From: Sorex araneus | Lineage: Eukaryota > Chordata > Mammalia > Eulipotyphla > Soricidae | NCBI RefSeq assembly: GCF_027595985.1 | Contig: NC_073305.1 | Coordinates: 168,516,172 to 168,580,171 of the forward strand | DNA length: 64,000 nt | Reading direction: 5' to 3' | Part shown: in pieces, positions 11,665-25,139 of the stretch | Layout of the letters: each line of letters opens with the position of its first letter | Position numbering within the stretch: the first letter of the stretch is position 1 | Program-made: the position numbers and the translations under genes | Notes under the pieces: model-generated | Database searches by the model: none | Told to the model about the DNA's origin: nothing | The model's input: the letters and a program-made list of their open reading frames with translations, nothing else

Positions 11665-14049
11665 AAGACAAATACGACTTTAATGGTGTAAACTAGAGAT
11701 CACAGAATAAGGGTAAAACATTTTTAGAACATGCAAATTATCCTACATGTGAGGGAAAAGCTAGACACATTAAGGTACAGGGGACAGATTGAGTGTCTGA
11801 AGCATTGCCTTTTTCTAGAAAAACACCTAGTCAGACTGATAAAAGGCCAATTTATGGAATACTTAGAATGCTAATTTAAGGTGTATTGTCTACAGCCATT
11901 AGGATTTGAGAAACAATGGGGGAAATGGCAGGGAAACAATAAAGCCATATAAAAGACAGTTATTCTGGCATTGATTTTAATTAGGTAATAAGGCAGTAAG
12001 AAGACAAATGAGAAAATATTCCTATTAGGTTTTAGCGACATTAGTGTAGAAGTGGTGGAATTGGAGAGGTGAAATAATATATTACTAGAAATGTAATGTT
12101 GTTTTACCCTACTATGAATATCAGTTTTTGAAGTTCTTAAATTTAATATATTTCTCTGTATGTTTCAAGTTAACACAAAGATCTCTTGGAAGTTGACAGG
12201 GATAATGCCTGTGAAAGATTATCCAATAACCTCAACTTGTGACATAATAAATCTATTAAATCAGAGGAAGAACTTCAATACCTACTGCTGTCTGTATGCT
12301 CTTAATCTTGAAAATCGTAACACTACCCAAACATTTGTCCCACACCTGCACAGAAATAAGTCTTCAATTGAAATTACTGTGGAAGCTGTACATAGAATAC
12401 TTAGCTGTAAGAGAGTAGTTGGGCTTATTAGAATCTTGGGTGAACACAGATAAAAATTTTGAAGGAGTTCTTCTTTGGTACTCTTTTATGAAAGATTCAT
12501 ATTAGGATCTTACTTACTTCTAGTGTCCTGAAGCCATAGTAGGTTTTTAATGCTTGTAAGTTCTGATGAATCAGAAAGCTATGCAGGTTCTCGATAACAT
12601 GTCTAATGCCCACTCAATTCTATATTGCCCAGCCTACCAACACACTTTGAAAATATACCTCCATGTGCCCTATCTCATCTGACAAGAACATAACTATAAT
12701 GTATAAAACTAGAAAAATCATTTTTTAGAAACTACCAGAGAATGTGTAATGTATTTAATTCAGATGACTTATAAAAATCAAATTATAGGCAATGGCATAT
12801 TAATGTAATTATCTCACACATGATTTCCTATTTTTCCAGATTAAGTACATTTGCACCCCAGATCTATATGAACATGTGAAAGATAAATTAACACATTCAA
12901 ATACTTAATAAGTAGGAATTCATAAAAAATGAAAATTAAATTTTCCTTATAAAAGGAGAAAAGGTAGTTCATATATTAGGTGTTTATAACAAAGAAAGGC
13001 ATTAATCAGCTTTCAAAGGCTAAATTTGTCTCAAACTCATTATTATTCAAAGCAATGAATTTTCCCTGGTAACGTGTCACAAAGGGTCTAAGAAACGAAG
13101 TTCTAATGATAGCCCAGCTATTTAGCGCAAGGTTTTCAATTCAGTCATCTGGAGTTTATGCACATAAGACTGATTATGTGCACCAAAATTTGATTCTCAG
13201 AGTACTTAATAAAATAAAGATATTCAGTGTATTCCAATAATACAAAATATGATTCAATATATTTAAATACACACTTTGAGTAAACTGCTTTTTTAAAGAA
13301 CAATCATTAATTTCCCCCACACTACACCATGCAACAAAAGCTTTTACAATTTCTCATTATGTCTGGCATTGAAAAATAATAGCAAATTGGAGCATTCTGG
13401 AAGTCATGTTGATGAAAATTGAACTGAAATATATGATAAACACTGACAAGAGAGTAATATTAAACAAACTTTTGAGCTTGACTGTAAAGAAAATAATTTC
13501 ACCAAAAGAATAATTTATTTTCAGATTATTAACTTCCTGTAGATACTTAAATTTAAATATAATTAATTAATGTTATGGGCATGCACAAATTTTAACACTT
13601 AACATTTTTCAGAAAGGTATGTATAACATTCTATTCACTAATCCAATAAATCTGTTCAGTGATAGCACCATAATATTTATTAACTGATTGATACTTAAGT
13701 AATTTGAAATATTATGTACAATTGAGCATGTTGAGTAATGCACTTTATCTTTAATCAACTCTAAATTATTTCTAAGGATATTTATTATGTTACTTGGCTA
13801 ATGAACTAATTAGCAAGTTTAATAACTTGTTCATAACTAATAACTAAGTTTCTTGTTTTTTATTAACAGTTTATTATAGCTTCAGATTAGAGTATTCTAA
13901 AGCCAGGTGTGATATAGATTGTTTCATAATGAAAGAATAGCTGAAGTATTACCTAAATATCCTTCAAGCTAATCTAAGAATCACTGTTATGACAAATTTC
14001 CATCACTGAACATCTTCAGGAATATATAGACTTTTTTATCAGTTTTGAT
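11665..14049. other. AT-rich intergenic DNA, nothing recognised
   Basis: A 97-codon + strand frame at 12160-12453 shows no recognisable family. The rest is low-GC single-copy sequence. Confidence 0.6.
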
Positions 14050-14345
14050 TTATACACCATTTTATTTATTTATTCAATTGGATCACCATGAGATACCCAG
14101 TTACACAGTTGTTTATGATTGAGTTTTAGTCATACAATGTTCCATCACCCTTCCCTTGACATTTCCCATCACCGATGTCCCCAGTTTTTCTCCCACTGTC
14201 CCTCCCCTTCTGTCTGTCTCTGTGGCAGATACTTTTATTCTCTCTCTTCTCTCTCTCTCTATTCTCCCCTCTCTCTCTTATTTTGAGCATTATGGTTTCC
14301 AATATAGGTACTGAAAGATTATCATGTACACCCCTTTATTTTTGC
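14050..14345 (-). repeat. D-type/L1-like 3' end with CT-rich segment
   Basis: Reverse complement of the D 3' end: CACCATGAGATACCCAGTTA, ATTGAGTTTTAGTCATACAA, then pyrimidine-rich DNA including a TCTCTC tract at about 14240-14281. The A-rich tail is read at 14058-14075. Confidence 0.65.
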
Positions 14346-14729
14346 TGACTTAATATTTGTCCGGAGTAGAGGAATATACAGACTTTTTAAAAGTGCCACA
14401 GATCTAAAGCCTTTGAAGAAACTGATTTAAATATGAAATCCAGAAAATATATAAAGTTTCCGCTCATCTGATGGACAAGCATCCTCACTGTCTAAAGGTT
14501 TGTTTAATTTTTTGTATTAATTTTGGAAGGCTCTGTGCTAATTGTTCTTACTATTCCCTTTCTTTCGCCACTTTCTCCATATCTTTCCTTCCTTTTTAGG
14601 TCATGAGCAGTGAGTCTGAAACCTACTCAGAAACACATTTACTGAGAAGACTTTCAATTCAAAACAGATAAGACATTTTCAATTTCATTCGGGCATGAGA
14701 AGATTCTGGTTCAGGATCTAGTGAAGGAA
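14346..14729. other. Intergenic DNA, nothing recognised
   Basis: AT-rich sequence without supported features. Confidence 0.55.
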
Positions 14730-14885
14730 CCAGGGAGGTAACTCAAAGTCACATTCTTTCCATGTAGTCCTGGGTTCAATCCCGGGCACACATAGTCCTG
14801 AAGACACACAGAGAATGATCCCCAATCAATGTACCAGGAGTAGTCCCTGACCATTGCTAGATTTGTCACACATAGACACCCCAGA
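14730..14885 (+). repeat. A-type SINE, old
   Basis: B box region GGGTTCAATCCC and body CAGGAGTAGTCCCTGACCAT are recognisable. Confidence 0.75.
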
Positions 14886-15021
14886 AGAACAGGGAAGAGA
14901 TAACGGGCCATAATAACAACTATACAAAAATTACTCATCTCATACTTCCTAATCAGACCTATTCAACCTGATCTCAGAGCCAGAGCAATGAATTGTCTGC
15001 ATTCAGAATGTAACCTTCTTA

Positions 15022-15205
15022 GATCTAAAGCAATATTATAGCAGGTATGGTACCTGCCTTGCACGTGGCCAACCAGAATTTGATCCATTACATCCCATGT
15101 AATCCTGCAAGCACTGCAGGAGTAATTTCTGAACACAGAGCCAGAAGTAACCACTGAGTGTCACTGGGTGTGGCCCATAAACCAAAAATAAAATGAAATA
15201 ACCTA
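15022..15205 (+). repeat. A-type SINE
   Basis: Head with GCCTTGCACGTGGCCAACC, body with CACTGCAGGAGTAATTTCTG, ending GTGTGGCCC followed by an A-rich tail. Confidence 0.82.
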
Positions 15206-15329
15206 AATTTAAAAATAACAAAACATTCTCAAATTCAAACTAAATTCCTTGGGTTCCATAGGAACAGAGCTGGCACTACATTGTGTGCAGTTTATTGGAG
15301 GGTATTTTCAAGGGTTCATCCCACAAAGA

Positions 15330-15470
15330 AATGACGATAGCACAGTAGATAGAGAAATGTCTACCATGTGATGGAATTGAAGTCTCAGTTACCCAAGTTC
15401 TGGAGTGAGGTGGCTGTTCAGAATTACTCAGAAATGAGTTTGGAGCAACACTTTATGTTCTGCATTAACT
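15330..15470 (+). repeat. Possible A-type SINE head fragment
   Basis: GACGATAGCACAGTAGATAG matches the A box region. The downstream sequence is too diverged to place. Confidence 0.45.
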
Positions 15471-15749
15471 AGTTTATAGTCATGAAACTTCTTTTGGAAA
15501 GGGACATATGCCTGGGTGTAATATTCCCTTATAATGGAGGACTCCACTCAATGCAGGGAATGCTTGCACACTGCCATTATTTACACAGGATTCCCAATTC
15601 GTCAATGTTCCCATTTGACATTGTTCCAAATGTTCCATATGTCAGTGCCAATATTTCCAATTTTCATGGGCAAAACACTACAGCCTTCACTGTATAGAGA
15701 AGAGAGACCTTACTTGGTCAGCTTACCCCTATCAAATATGAACACCTCA

Positions 15750-15943
15750 TTGGGGCTGTACAGGGGTTAAGGCAGTTATCACGTATGCATCCAGCCTTAT
15801 TTGATTCCTCTATATGCTGTATATGGCCTTCTGAGCACTGCTAGGAGTGAACTCCAAGGACAGCCCAAGAGTAAGCCCTAAGCACATTCATGTGTAAGTC
15901 CTCCACCTTCTACCTCCCCCCAAAAAATAAAAGGAAAAGAAAC
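15750..15943 (+). repeat. A-type SINE, old
   Basis: GGGGCTGTACAGGGGTTAAG head; CTGAGCACTGCTAGGAGTGA body; A-rich end at about 15920. Confidence 0.72.
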
Positions 15944-16213
15944 ACATCATTAATCTTGACCTTGTCCTTCTATCTCAAGATTCTTCATGCTGAACCTTTT
16001 TCCTGGTGCCCTAAGAGCCGGTCCAGTCAGTTGTGACCAAGTAAATCTGTCTGCTTTCATCCAAACACAGCACAAAGAATTGCCAAGAACCGTTTTACAC
16101 TTAGCACTTTAATACCTACAGCTTCATCTTTAGTATAATAAATAGTTGTTCTATAGCAGCTAGAGAAATAACAACATTATTACTGTTTTACATTAATTTG
16201 ATACTAAATTTAT

Positions 16214-16462
16214 AGTACTAGCACAGTGGGTAGGGCATTTGCCTTGCACATAGCCAACCCAGGTTCGATTCCTCTGCCCCTCTTGGAGAGCCTGCCAAGC
16301 TACTGAGAGCATATCAAATACGCCCCCACAGCAGAGCCTGGCAAGCTACCCGTGGAGTATTTGATATGCCAAAAACAGTAACAAGTTTCACAATGGAGAC
16401 CTTACTGGTGCCCACTCGAGCAAATCGATGAGCAACGGGATGACAGTGACAGTGATAGTGAA
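16214..16462 (+). repeat. B-type SINE (RTE tail), well preserved
   Basis: Head TAGCACAGTGGGTAGGGCAT, intact B box GGTTCGATTCC, body, then CCCACTCGAGCAAATCGATG and a tail of repeated ACAGTG. The extreme 5' end is short by about 10 nt. Confidence 0.94.
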
Positions 16463-19400
16463 ATACTAAATACCTTATATGATCTATATTATCTCACAAT
16501 AATATCTGATAATAATAGAAATCCTATCACATCATATTGTTATTTTTGTGGGAAAGAGGTAGACTTGAAACCCAGAATATATATTTAAACATGTGTATAT
16601 GTACAAAGGCATATGCATATATAATACAATACTAAACAGACTGACTTATTATTAATTATATACTATTTGGCATTTGGATAGAACTCTGTAGCTTTCTTGA
16701 TTTTAATTACAAATTCAACCTACTATATCACAACTATTACAAAGTTACTCTTCTCTTTATTCAGAGGTCACACAAACATAACTCTTCATGGAGAAGCACG
16801 AAGCTATTTTAAGAGGTCTTTCGGTTCTAGAGGAAGTAGAATAATGAGTAATAAATATTCTTTTATGTCTTCTGCAATAGATATATAGAAAACTGGAAAT
16901 CCAAAAATATATCATTGTGAAACATTATTTAGCAATTTAAAGCAAGTTGTTCAGGATTTATAATCACTAAGAGAATACAAACCAGGGTCCTGATTACAGG
17001 AGCTTATTGTAGAATTCATTTTCAATGGGTGAAGACTTGAGCAGAGCTCAGTGGCCTCACTGAACTAAGAAACCAGAGATCAGTGTTTGAAAGAAAGAAA
17101 ATGGTTGGACTCTGAAGGGTAGAGTGTGTAGAGGGAATCCATCAAATGATGAGAGTTCCAGAAATTTTCAGAGAAGTCTTCCTGAGGCTTTGACTGGTAC
17201 TAATATGCTTAATAGTGAGAGGAAACATTTCAAGGTAAAGGAAATACCAACAATAAGGAATTGAAGTACAAGCAATATTGACAGTAGTTTGAGGCCACAC
17301 AACCAGACTAGAATGATTTTATAACACAACATGTATCTATAGTCAATTCAAAGCCTATTACTTTAGTTGTGATCCCAAATTTTCTCTATACTATTAGTTG
17401 TTCTACAACCTACCTTCGTGCCTGCATCAAACCTCAAAGATATCTAACTGAATCTAGAAATTTTACAATATTTTTTCTTAAAAGGCCAGATAGTTGATAT
17501 TTTGACTTATAGGCCAGGTCATGTGATCTATACTATAAGTATTCAATTCTGATCATTTAGCACAAATATATGAATAAATGGGCATGCCAACACCACAGTA
17601 AAAGCTTAGTTTACAAAAGTGGTAGTAGGTTTGGGGACTGAGTGACTTCTGTCCTAGAGAGAAAAATAATATCAAAGATGAAATATGTCCTTCATATAAT
17701 TAACTTCAGATTAAAATCTTTTAAAAGAATAGATAATGTGTTTAAAGTAGCTATTTTCAATGAAATTCAAAGAGATGAAAAAATTATAGAAAGGATGGAG
17801 TAACTTTGAGGCCATATTTTAAAAAATGTAAAATAAATAAAATGTAGCATTTACATGTAATTATCTTAGGTGTAATCATTGGAGTCCAAGGATTAGGGAA
17901 TTTGGATAAAACAAATATTTGAAGAAATAATACCCATTTTTACCCATGTTTGTTGAAAGCAAAATCATAGATTGATATTATTTAACTACCAGCAAGAAAA
18001 TACAAACACTGGAGCTTCTAATTGTTAGGCAAGTTACCCAAGGTATTTTTATTATAAGCTATGATACAAATCCAAGTTTACCAAGAACCCAATGTTTTAC
18101 CTATTTAATATTATTTCTCTTATGCTTCTTCTCTAAAACAAGAGTGGAATATTTATTGAGAGAGCAATGTTAGATGTTAATATAATACTGTATTTAAGCA
18201 ATATAGCATTACCTCCATTAATTATGATGTCTATTAGCAAAGAATAATTTTCACCATTTTATAGATGAAGGAGCTAAAACAGGATTCACATATAATACTT
18301 AAGTAACAACCAGTATTAGAAGAGAAATATACAAACTAGGTATTCTGACTTACAAACCGTGTTTTACTCTGGAAACTGGCAACATGCATAGAGTACCTGA
18401 AAGATAAATAACTCATATTTGTTATATAAATAAAACCATGTGGTTTAAAAACATTTGAAATACAAACTCAATGATAAAAAAGAAAAATGAGGTCATTAAT
18501 TTAATCATTCCATCAAGCAATTACTGGCACCATAGAAATTGCTAACAATAAATTTCAGAGTTAGTACAATAGCCCCACATACAATTCTGAAACTTAGGCT
18601 AATAAAAAGATAGGATTTTAAAATTATTTAGAGGATATAGAACCCTTTCTATTCATTTTGGAGAAATGAAAATTCAACCCAGCTGTTAAGTCATTTGCCT
18701 AAAATAACATCATTGGTTATTGACCCTTTCTTCCTACTCATTCCCAGTTCCATTCCAGAAAATATAAATTATTCATGCAGAAAGACAAACCCAATTTTGG
18801 CAGGTCAGAGATTTCAATGAGATGCGAATTGGTTAAGGATTGTGATTTATGAATTGAGGCAGCTATCCAGATTGCCTTATCTCAGCTGTCCTTCTGTGAA
18901 GCATACTATTGTGAGTACCTAAATTGACCTCTATTCCATCCTATTCAAAAGTCACCTCTCATGAGAAGGATGAAAAATTACTGTAACAAAATGTAAAATT
19001 CCAGAAATCAAAAACATTAGAGAGGAAACATAAATAGAAATTATGTCTCCTTGTTTTCCAGAAGAAAACCATGATAGTATGTGCTATCAAACAATTAAAA
19101 ATACTTCCTCATTTTCAGTCATATATTTGTTAAGATTATAGGCCTATACATCTATACAAACACAAAGACAGACATCATGATTTTATGTAAGCCATGTGAA
19201 GGTAGGGGCTGCATTGTTTACACATTTCCAGAACTTTTCACAGTAGATTGTTCTTTAGCAGTCCAATAATTATTGAAAAAAATAAAACAAACTCTATGAC
19301 TATGAGCAAATACATTGAAATGTATGACTATAAGCCAATGTAAATTGATTTTTGAAATACTAATTTAAAGAAAATATAAATTATAATAATAAATAACACC

Positions 19401-20400
19401 AGTGGATTGATTTTAATGTGTTGGCTATTTTGAATAGTGCTTTTCCACACATTAATTTTATTCAATTATTTCTTGATCTCTCCAAAACATTAGAAATTTA
19501 TTCCCTTTAGGAGGTAGAGTATGCAGGTTTTAAATGCTTCTTATCACAAATTTTGGTACTTCAAGAGTATCTATAAAATTATTTGCTAATATTTCATATC
19601 CTACATAAGAGGCGAAAATAATTAAAAAATAATAAATGTTCTGAGCACTCATTAAAAGAACATTACTATAAATGAAGTATATTACTTCAAATGGTTTAAA
19701 AATTCACATATAAACACCCTATGGAGAGTACTATTACTAATTCCCAGCTGGATATACTCAGATTCAGTAATAGTAATCATCTTAAAATCTCAAATCTAGC
19801 CCAAGTGTAAGACCAGGGTTTAGATATAAGTATTCAGGTGTCAGAAATAATCATCTCAATTATTATTTGCTCTTTTCTTCCCATACTTATGTCAAATAAT
19901 GGGGGAAATTAGTTGAATCATTTATATATATTTTTTTCGTGGAGACATTCATGCTTTTCAGGTAGCTCACTGGCATGCATTATGCTGGGTTATTCCTTAA
20001 CTTGGACTTTCTTTTCATAATGATATCTTGCCAAAAGCACAGAAAAAAAGTGCCATTCTCTGCAGAAAGAACAGCCCAATTGCTTTGCACATTAATAGAA
20101 CATTGAACGCTTCACAAGAGAAAATAAGAAAGTTAAAATTTACTTTCTGCTAATATATTAAAGTTTTAGGTTATAGAACGTCAACAAAGTAGTATTCTCA
20201 CATGCCCTATTGCCTACCTGAGAGCAACAAGTATTTTACTCACTATTGATAACTCTGGTTTTTGTACATACTAGCTTTAGATAAATTACATAAGCCTTTG
20301 AAGCCCAATCTGCAAAATAGACCTATAAGATTTCATCTCACTTCGAGGTGTTAGAATTTTGTGAAATAATTTGTTTAAAACTCTTAACTTACCCCAAAGC
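16463..20400. other. AT-rich intergenic DNA, nothing recognised
   Basis: Almost 4 kb with no identifiable gene and no SINE, the longest SINE-free stretch upstream of VTA1. It could hold conserved non-coding elements, which cannot be judged from one sequence. Confidence 0.6.
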
Positions 20401-20660
20401 CAAAACAATCCTAAGGAAAAAAGAAGGCGGGAGACTTCTCCTACTCCAAAATTAAATCATACTATAAAACTACAATAATCAAGACAGTCTGTTACTGGAA
20501 AAGAGAGTTCTCTGACTAGTAGAAAAATTAGTATCAAACTCCCAGGACATATCCTAGGTAAATGATCCGTTAATTTTCAACAAAGAAGCTAGGAGTTTGA
20601 GGTGGAGCAAGAAACGCTTCTTTAATAGATGGTGTTGGAAAAACTAGTTAGTCACATATT
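20401..20660 (+). repeat. L1 ORF2 fragment
   Basis: Contains L1 ORF2 landmarks near 20440-20480 (CTATAAAACTACAATAATCA) and 20570 (TTTTCAACAAAGAAGC). Frameshifted. Confidence 0.75.
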
Positions 20661-21995
20661 TTAAAAAATTAGAAGATGCTTCAGTACATACACAGGACAG
20701 AAAAACGCAGCACTCACACAAATGTTACCTTGTTGCTTCCACTTCAAGACTGAGTTATTTAATTCCTGAAAAATATTGAAGATTCTGAGAATAAAAGAAA
20801 AAAGAGAGGAAGCAAACCCTAGAATAGTTAAAAGAAAATAGTAATCATGTACTTCATGAGTACAATGATTTGGGTAACATGCTCCAAGTAGATGTGACCT
20901 GACTCTAAGAAGAAGCAAGAACTTGGACTGGTAGAAATGATCACAAACATAGTCTTCAGAGAGCCAACTTATGGCTAGAATTCCAATTCCTGAAGAACAA
21001 TTACAACTTACAGAGGTTGAAAGGCTAAATCTGAAACTGAATCTACTCTAACAAAGGAACTTTCTTTTTAAGTATTGATAAACAGGATTTGAACACAGAG
21101 TAAGCAGATTAAAGAAGGATTACGCAAATTCACCAGTGACTCAAGAAGAAATACAAATTTCAAATTACTACAAAGAAAGGAAACAAGGTAGATGAGCCAA
21201 ATAGTTAAGAGATTTTTAATGACATGCTCCAGTGCATATCAAGGTATCTTTTCATCCAGTCCAAAATACATCCAGTCCACAACCTGTTAGAAGAAGAAAA
21301 GCTATAATCTGAGTTCATCCTTTGAGCAAAAAGAAAAAAAAGCCTACCAAGACAGTCAAGAGAGCCAATGAGAGACCCTTTAAACAAAGTACATGTCAAA
21401 GATCACAAATTGATATCTTATGCACCAGTGACTTTTCAGTAAAAAATATGTGTTCTAAGAAAAAAAATGTAGCATTACATTTGGAAATAGGCAATATAGA
21501 GATGGTGGAAAACAATCAAGACATGAAAATAAGTTATTACCTGGGTCAGGGAAATCAATGAGAATCTGTTAGCAGAAACTAGAAAACTATTGTGAGTCAA
21601 ACACTAGAACAGTGTGGAAATATAGAACCCTGATTAAAATAGTAGTAGATAATATAATAATCATATGAGATAATTTTTAAATAATGCTAAAAACAAAATT
21701 TACATTCCTAGATGCATTGATAGGGAAATGAGAGACTACCTCTAGAAGGAAGGAACAGGTTTGTAAGCAAACTCTGACAAAAAAGTAGAGAGATTCCTTA
21801 GCTGAAACTTTTTCCTTCATTCCTAGAATCACTGGCTAATAAAAATTTCTAATGTAAATCATCGTTTCAGAGTAAAAAGTATGTCAATGATTACTTGTTA
21901 TTTGTCAAAGGTGTAAGGAATAATTAAAGTCTATATCAGGTAAACAAAAATTTTCTAAAATTCTAAGAAAAATTAGCCTCGCTTTGAACCACAGA
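20661..21995. other. AT-rich DNA, possibly further L1 remnants
   Basis: Adenine-rich on the + strand like the preceding L1, but no landmark can be placed with confidence. Confidence 0.45.
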
Positions 21996-21999
21996 GGAT

Positions 22000-22115
22000 T
22001 GAAGTCATGCAGTGTTTGTAGCCAATCCCATTTCTATGCCAGGCATCACTAGCAGTGATCCCCGAGCACTTTAGATATAATCATTTAGCACCTCTGGCTA
22101 TGGCCCCAAACCAAA
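22000..22115 (+). repeat. Degenerate A-type SINE fragment
   Basis: AGCAGTGATCCCCGAGCACT and TGGCTATGGCCCCAAACC resemble the A body and tail junction. Confidence 0.5.
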
Positions 22116-22910
22116 CAAATAAGTTGGTCATAGAGAAGCCTAATTTGGAAAGTGTAGCATAAAGAGAGAGGGAGGTGGGGGCATGTCCTTAAAATATGCA
22201 TGAGTCTGACTTTTCCTTCATTAACCACACTATATCTAATACATAGAAAATTAACAAAGTGATTGAATTGTACAATGAAAAAACAACTAGCTTGGATAAA
22301 AAGGTATAGATACCATCAAATTACAGGAAAAAAAACTTTTAGACAGCACCTTCTGAGAAAGCTATTCAATCTTTTTCAATGAAAAGGGGGAGATGGTTTC
22401 ATCCAACAATACAAAGGATAGAGACTCAGATGACGAATTACAATGCTGTTTCAGAAAGGATAAGAATGTTCAGCAATTTCTTTTATCCAGCAATTCTGAG
22501 AGAGCATTATGTTTCCCATTTTATTTTTTTTCTACCCAGTATAACAAACATTATAACTCCACAATATCAAGACTTCTTACCATTCATTACAATTTTGAGT
22601 TTTATGAAGTAATTTCTTGACTCCTTTAGGAGGGTGATAAAGTGTCTGATATTACAATTTTCACAGATTACAAAGAGCAGAAAAGCAAGTGACAAAAACA
22701 GAATTGAGCACAGTTAATCATATGGGAGATAGCAAGTAGATATACCAATTAGATGACAGCTACTTATCCATCTGTGTCCTACTAATCCTCAACAGAACAA
22801 TATCTAGAATAAAATTTTGTTACTTAAAGTAGAAGTGTAGGTATATTCATTTGAATCTTGGTCTTATTGAAAATAATTGGCAATATTTCTCATATACTTG
22901 TCTTTTCAGA
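22116..22910. other. Intergenic DNA, nothing recognised
   Basis: No supported gene or repeat. Confidence 0.55.
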
Positions 22911-23445
22911 TATCATCATCATCATCATCATCATCCCGTTGATCATCGATTTTCTTGAGCGGTCTCAGTAATGTCTTCATTCGTCCTAGCCCTGAGATTT
23001 TAGAAGCCTTTCTTTACTCGTCCTTCCCTATGGTGCCACATTGGAAGCTCTTTCAGGGCCAGGAGAATGAGACCCATTATTGTTACTGGTTTTGGCCTAT
23101 GAATATGCCACAGGGAGTTTGACAGCTCTCCCATGTGGGCAGGAAACTCTCTTGGTAGCTTTACAGGTTCTCTGAGAGGGTGAACTAGGCTATAAGATGT
23201 TGCTTCTGGGAGCTTGGTTTTATAGTCTCTGGATGTTTGCCATTGATAGGATTACATAGCACCAAGGAAAGTTCCTGGGTGTGACCAACTAGCTACTGGA
23301 AAATGGGAATCTGGGTGGAAGAGGCCCAGTCCCAATCCAAGCAGACTTGGAGATCTCAGCCCTGGGTCCCGCACACCTGGGTTCCTCTGAAAGTTCCTTC
23401 ATGCGTAAGGCTCTGTCCGAATGTGTGGAGAGTGGCCATCAAAGT
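22911..23445 (-). repeat. C-type composite retroposon with (GAT)n tail
   Basis: Minus-strand element. Its 3' microsatellite reads as (ATC)n at 22912-22935, followed by the RTE-like tail (CCCGTTGATCATCGATTTTC), the AGGCTCTTTC-type C body, the CATATGCCAAAA-type block, and the GC-rich module up to about 23445 (GGCCCAGTCCCAATCC, CCTTCATGCGTAAGGC). Confidence 0.85.
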
Positions 23446-23544
23446 TACTTTATTTTCACAACTTTACAGAGGCCCTTTTCAGATATACCTAAATAAAAGA
23501 CAATCACACACAAATTGAAAAAGATCAAGACATTTTAATTTTGA

Positions 23545-23692
23545 GGGTTAAGGGATGGTATTTACACCTGGCTCTGTGCTCAGGACCACTTCTGGTGGTA
23601 CACAGAGCACACTGTAAGTGTTGCTAGAGATTAAACCCAGATCAGTTTTGCACAAGGAAGAGCTCTATCTTACCTGCTGTCTCCAGCACGAA
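23545..23692 (-). repeat. A-type SINE
   Basis: TACACCTGGCTCTGTGCTCA and the head ACCTGCTGTCTCCAGC on the minus strand. Confidence 0.8.
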
Positions 23693-24044
23693 CCATGACA
23701 TTTTATACAAAAAGCCAATACATCCACCGGTTTATATATAGACAAGATACTTATAGCCAGTTCTCAGTTTGTTGGGCTGCTCTCTTGCTTTGTTGGCATT
23801 CCTGGCTGACAGGCAATGCTGACAGTACAAAAAACGATTATTTAGCCTAACCACATAACCTCAGATTTTGTTTCTTTGTTGTTGTTTGGTTTTGTCACAG
23901 AGATAGGTACCCCAGAGATCTAAAAGATGGTGGGAGAAGGGAGGAAACAGAAAAGGAGGACAGGAAGTAAATGTCTATGGCTAAGCGATTATTACTGCAA
24001 AAGACAGAGCAGAACATGGAAGTTTGATTCTGGCAAAAAAAAAT

Positions 24045-24160
24045 CAACAATGTAGGTCAAGAATTAACCCACAGTAATGCCAAGACAATATCTGTTGAAA
24101 CATGTCTCTAAACTATGTCAAAAACTTCTGTGAATGCTGTGTGAGTATTAAATAATTAAA
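24045..24160 (+). repeat. Local duplication, copy 1 (without SINE)
   Basis: CAATGTAGGTCAAGAATTAA through ATGTCAAAAACTTCTGTGAA recurs at 24728-25020, where an A SINE splits it. Confidence 0.9.
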
Positions 24161-24609
24161 CATAAGTTGCCTATGTATTTTAACTGGATTTGCCTGATTT
24201 CTGGTGAAGAAGGTCCTGTGCATAAATGGAGAATTAATAGATATATTCACCATAGACTTAAAAATGCTCTGAACTTAAAAGCAGAATATTACTTTAAAAT
24301 TTAAGTGTAGAATGATTTGGGGAGCACTTCTAGGTGTTGACATTAAGTAGTTCAGTCAAATCATTAATGTAAGAAAAAATATAACATAAGTATAGCACAT
24401 ATATGTGTAAGTATATATATATAAATATACAACTTGGTAGTTAAGATACTGTGTATGTTTCTGAGCTTCATATTAAATCTGTTATCTAATTTTTAAGAGG
24501 TCTTAGAAGATATTCTAATATTCCTCTTGATTTTACTTCAAAAGAACTAGAGGACTAAAAACTGCTTATGGAAGTTAAAGCTTTTAAAATATTTCCAATC
24601 GTACATTTG

Positions 24610-24725
24610 GCTTACTATATGTATGTATATATGTGTATATATTATACGTACACATATATACATAGAGCAAGCCATATATATGTGTATATACATATATATG
24701 TGTGTATATACATATATATATATAT
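24610..24725 (+). repeat. TA/GTA-rich simple repeat
   Basis: Alternating ATATAT/GTGTATATAC low-complexity DNA. It borders the second copy of a local duplication (24728 onward). Confidence 0.85.
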
Positions 24726-24727
24726 AA

Positions 24728-25020
24728 ACAATGTAGGTCAAGAATTAACTCAAGGGCTGGAGCAATAGCACAGCGGGTAGGGCGTTTGCCTTGCACGCAG
24801 CCAACCCGGGTTTGATTCCCAGCATCCCATATGGTCTCCTGAGCACTGCCAGGAATAATCCCTCAGTGCATGAGCCAGGAATAACCTCTGTGCATTGCCA
24901 GGTGTGACCCAAAAAGAAAATAAAAAGAATTAACTCACAGAAATGCCAAAATAACATCTGCTGAAACCTTTCTCTGAACTACATCAAAAACTTCTATGAA
25001 GGATGTGTATTAAATAAATA
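24728..25020 (+). repeat. Local duplication, copy 2 (interrupted by a SINE)
   Basis: Same sequence as 24045-24160 with about 10% differences, interrupted at 24753-24924. Confidence 0.9.
24753..24924 (+). repeat. A-type SINE with perfect target duplication
   Basis: Near-consensus SINE: head GGGCTGGAGCAATAGCACAG, B box region GGGTTTGATTCCCAGC, body to GTGTGACCC, A-rich tail. It is flanked by AAGAATTAACTCA at 24740-24752 and 24925-24937. Confidence 0.96.
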
Positions 25021-25139
25021 AAATCTTTGTTTATTGTTTAAATAATTGTTTAATTATTGTTTAAATAATTAAACAATATATTAAATATACAATATATGTG
25101 CATATCAAATATATGCATATAAACATATATATAATATAT

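Noticed and set aside
12160..12453. 97-codon + strand open frame
   Set aside because: No recognisable domain, no splice or promoter context, and codon composition like the surrounding AT-rich DNA. Best explained as chance.
16214..16300. tRNA gene candidates from A and B boxes
   Set aside because: The boxes belong to SINE heads. The downstream sequence continues as SINE body, and no cloverleaf with acceptor stem can be formed.
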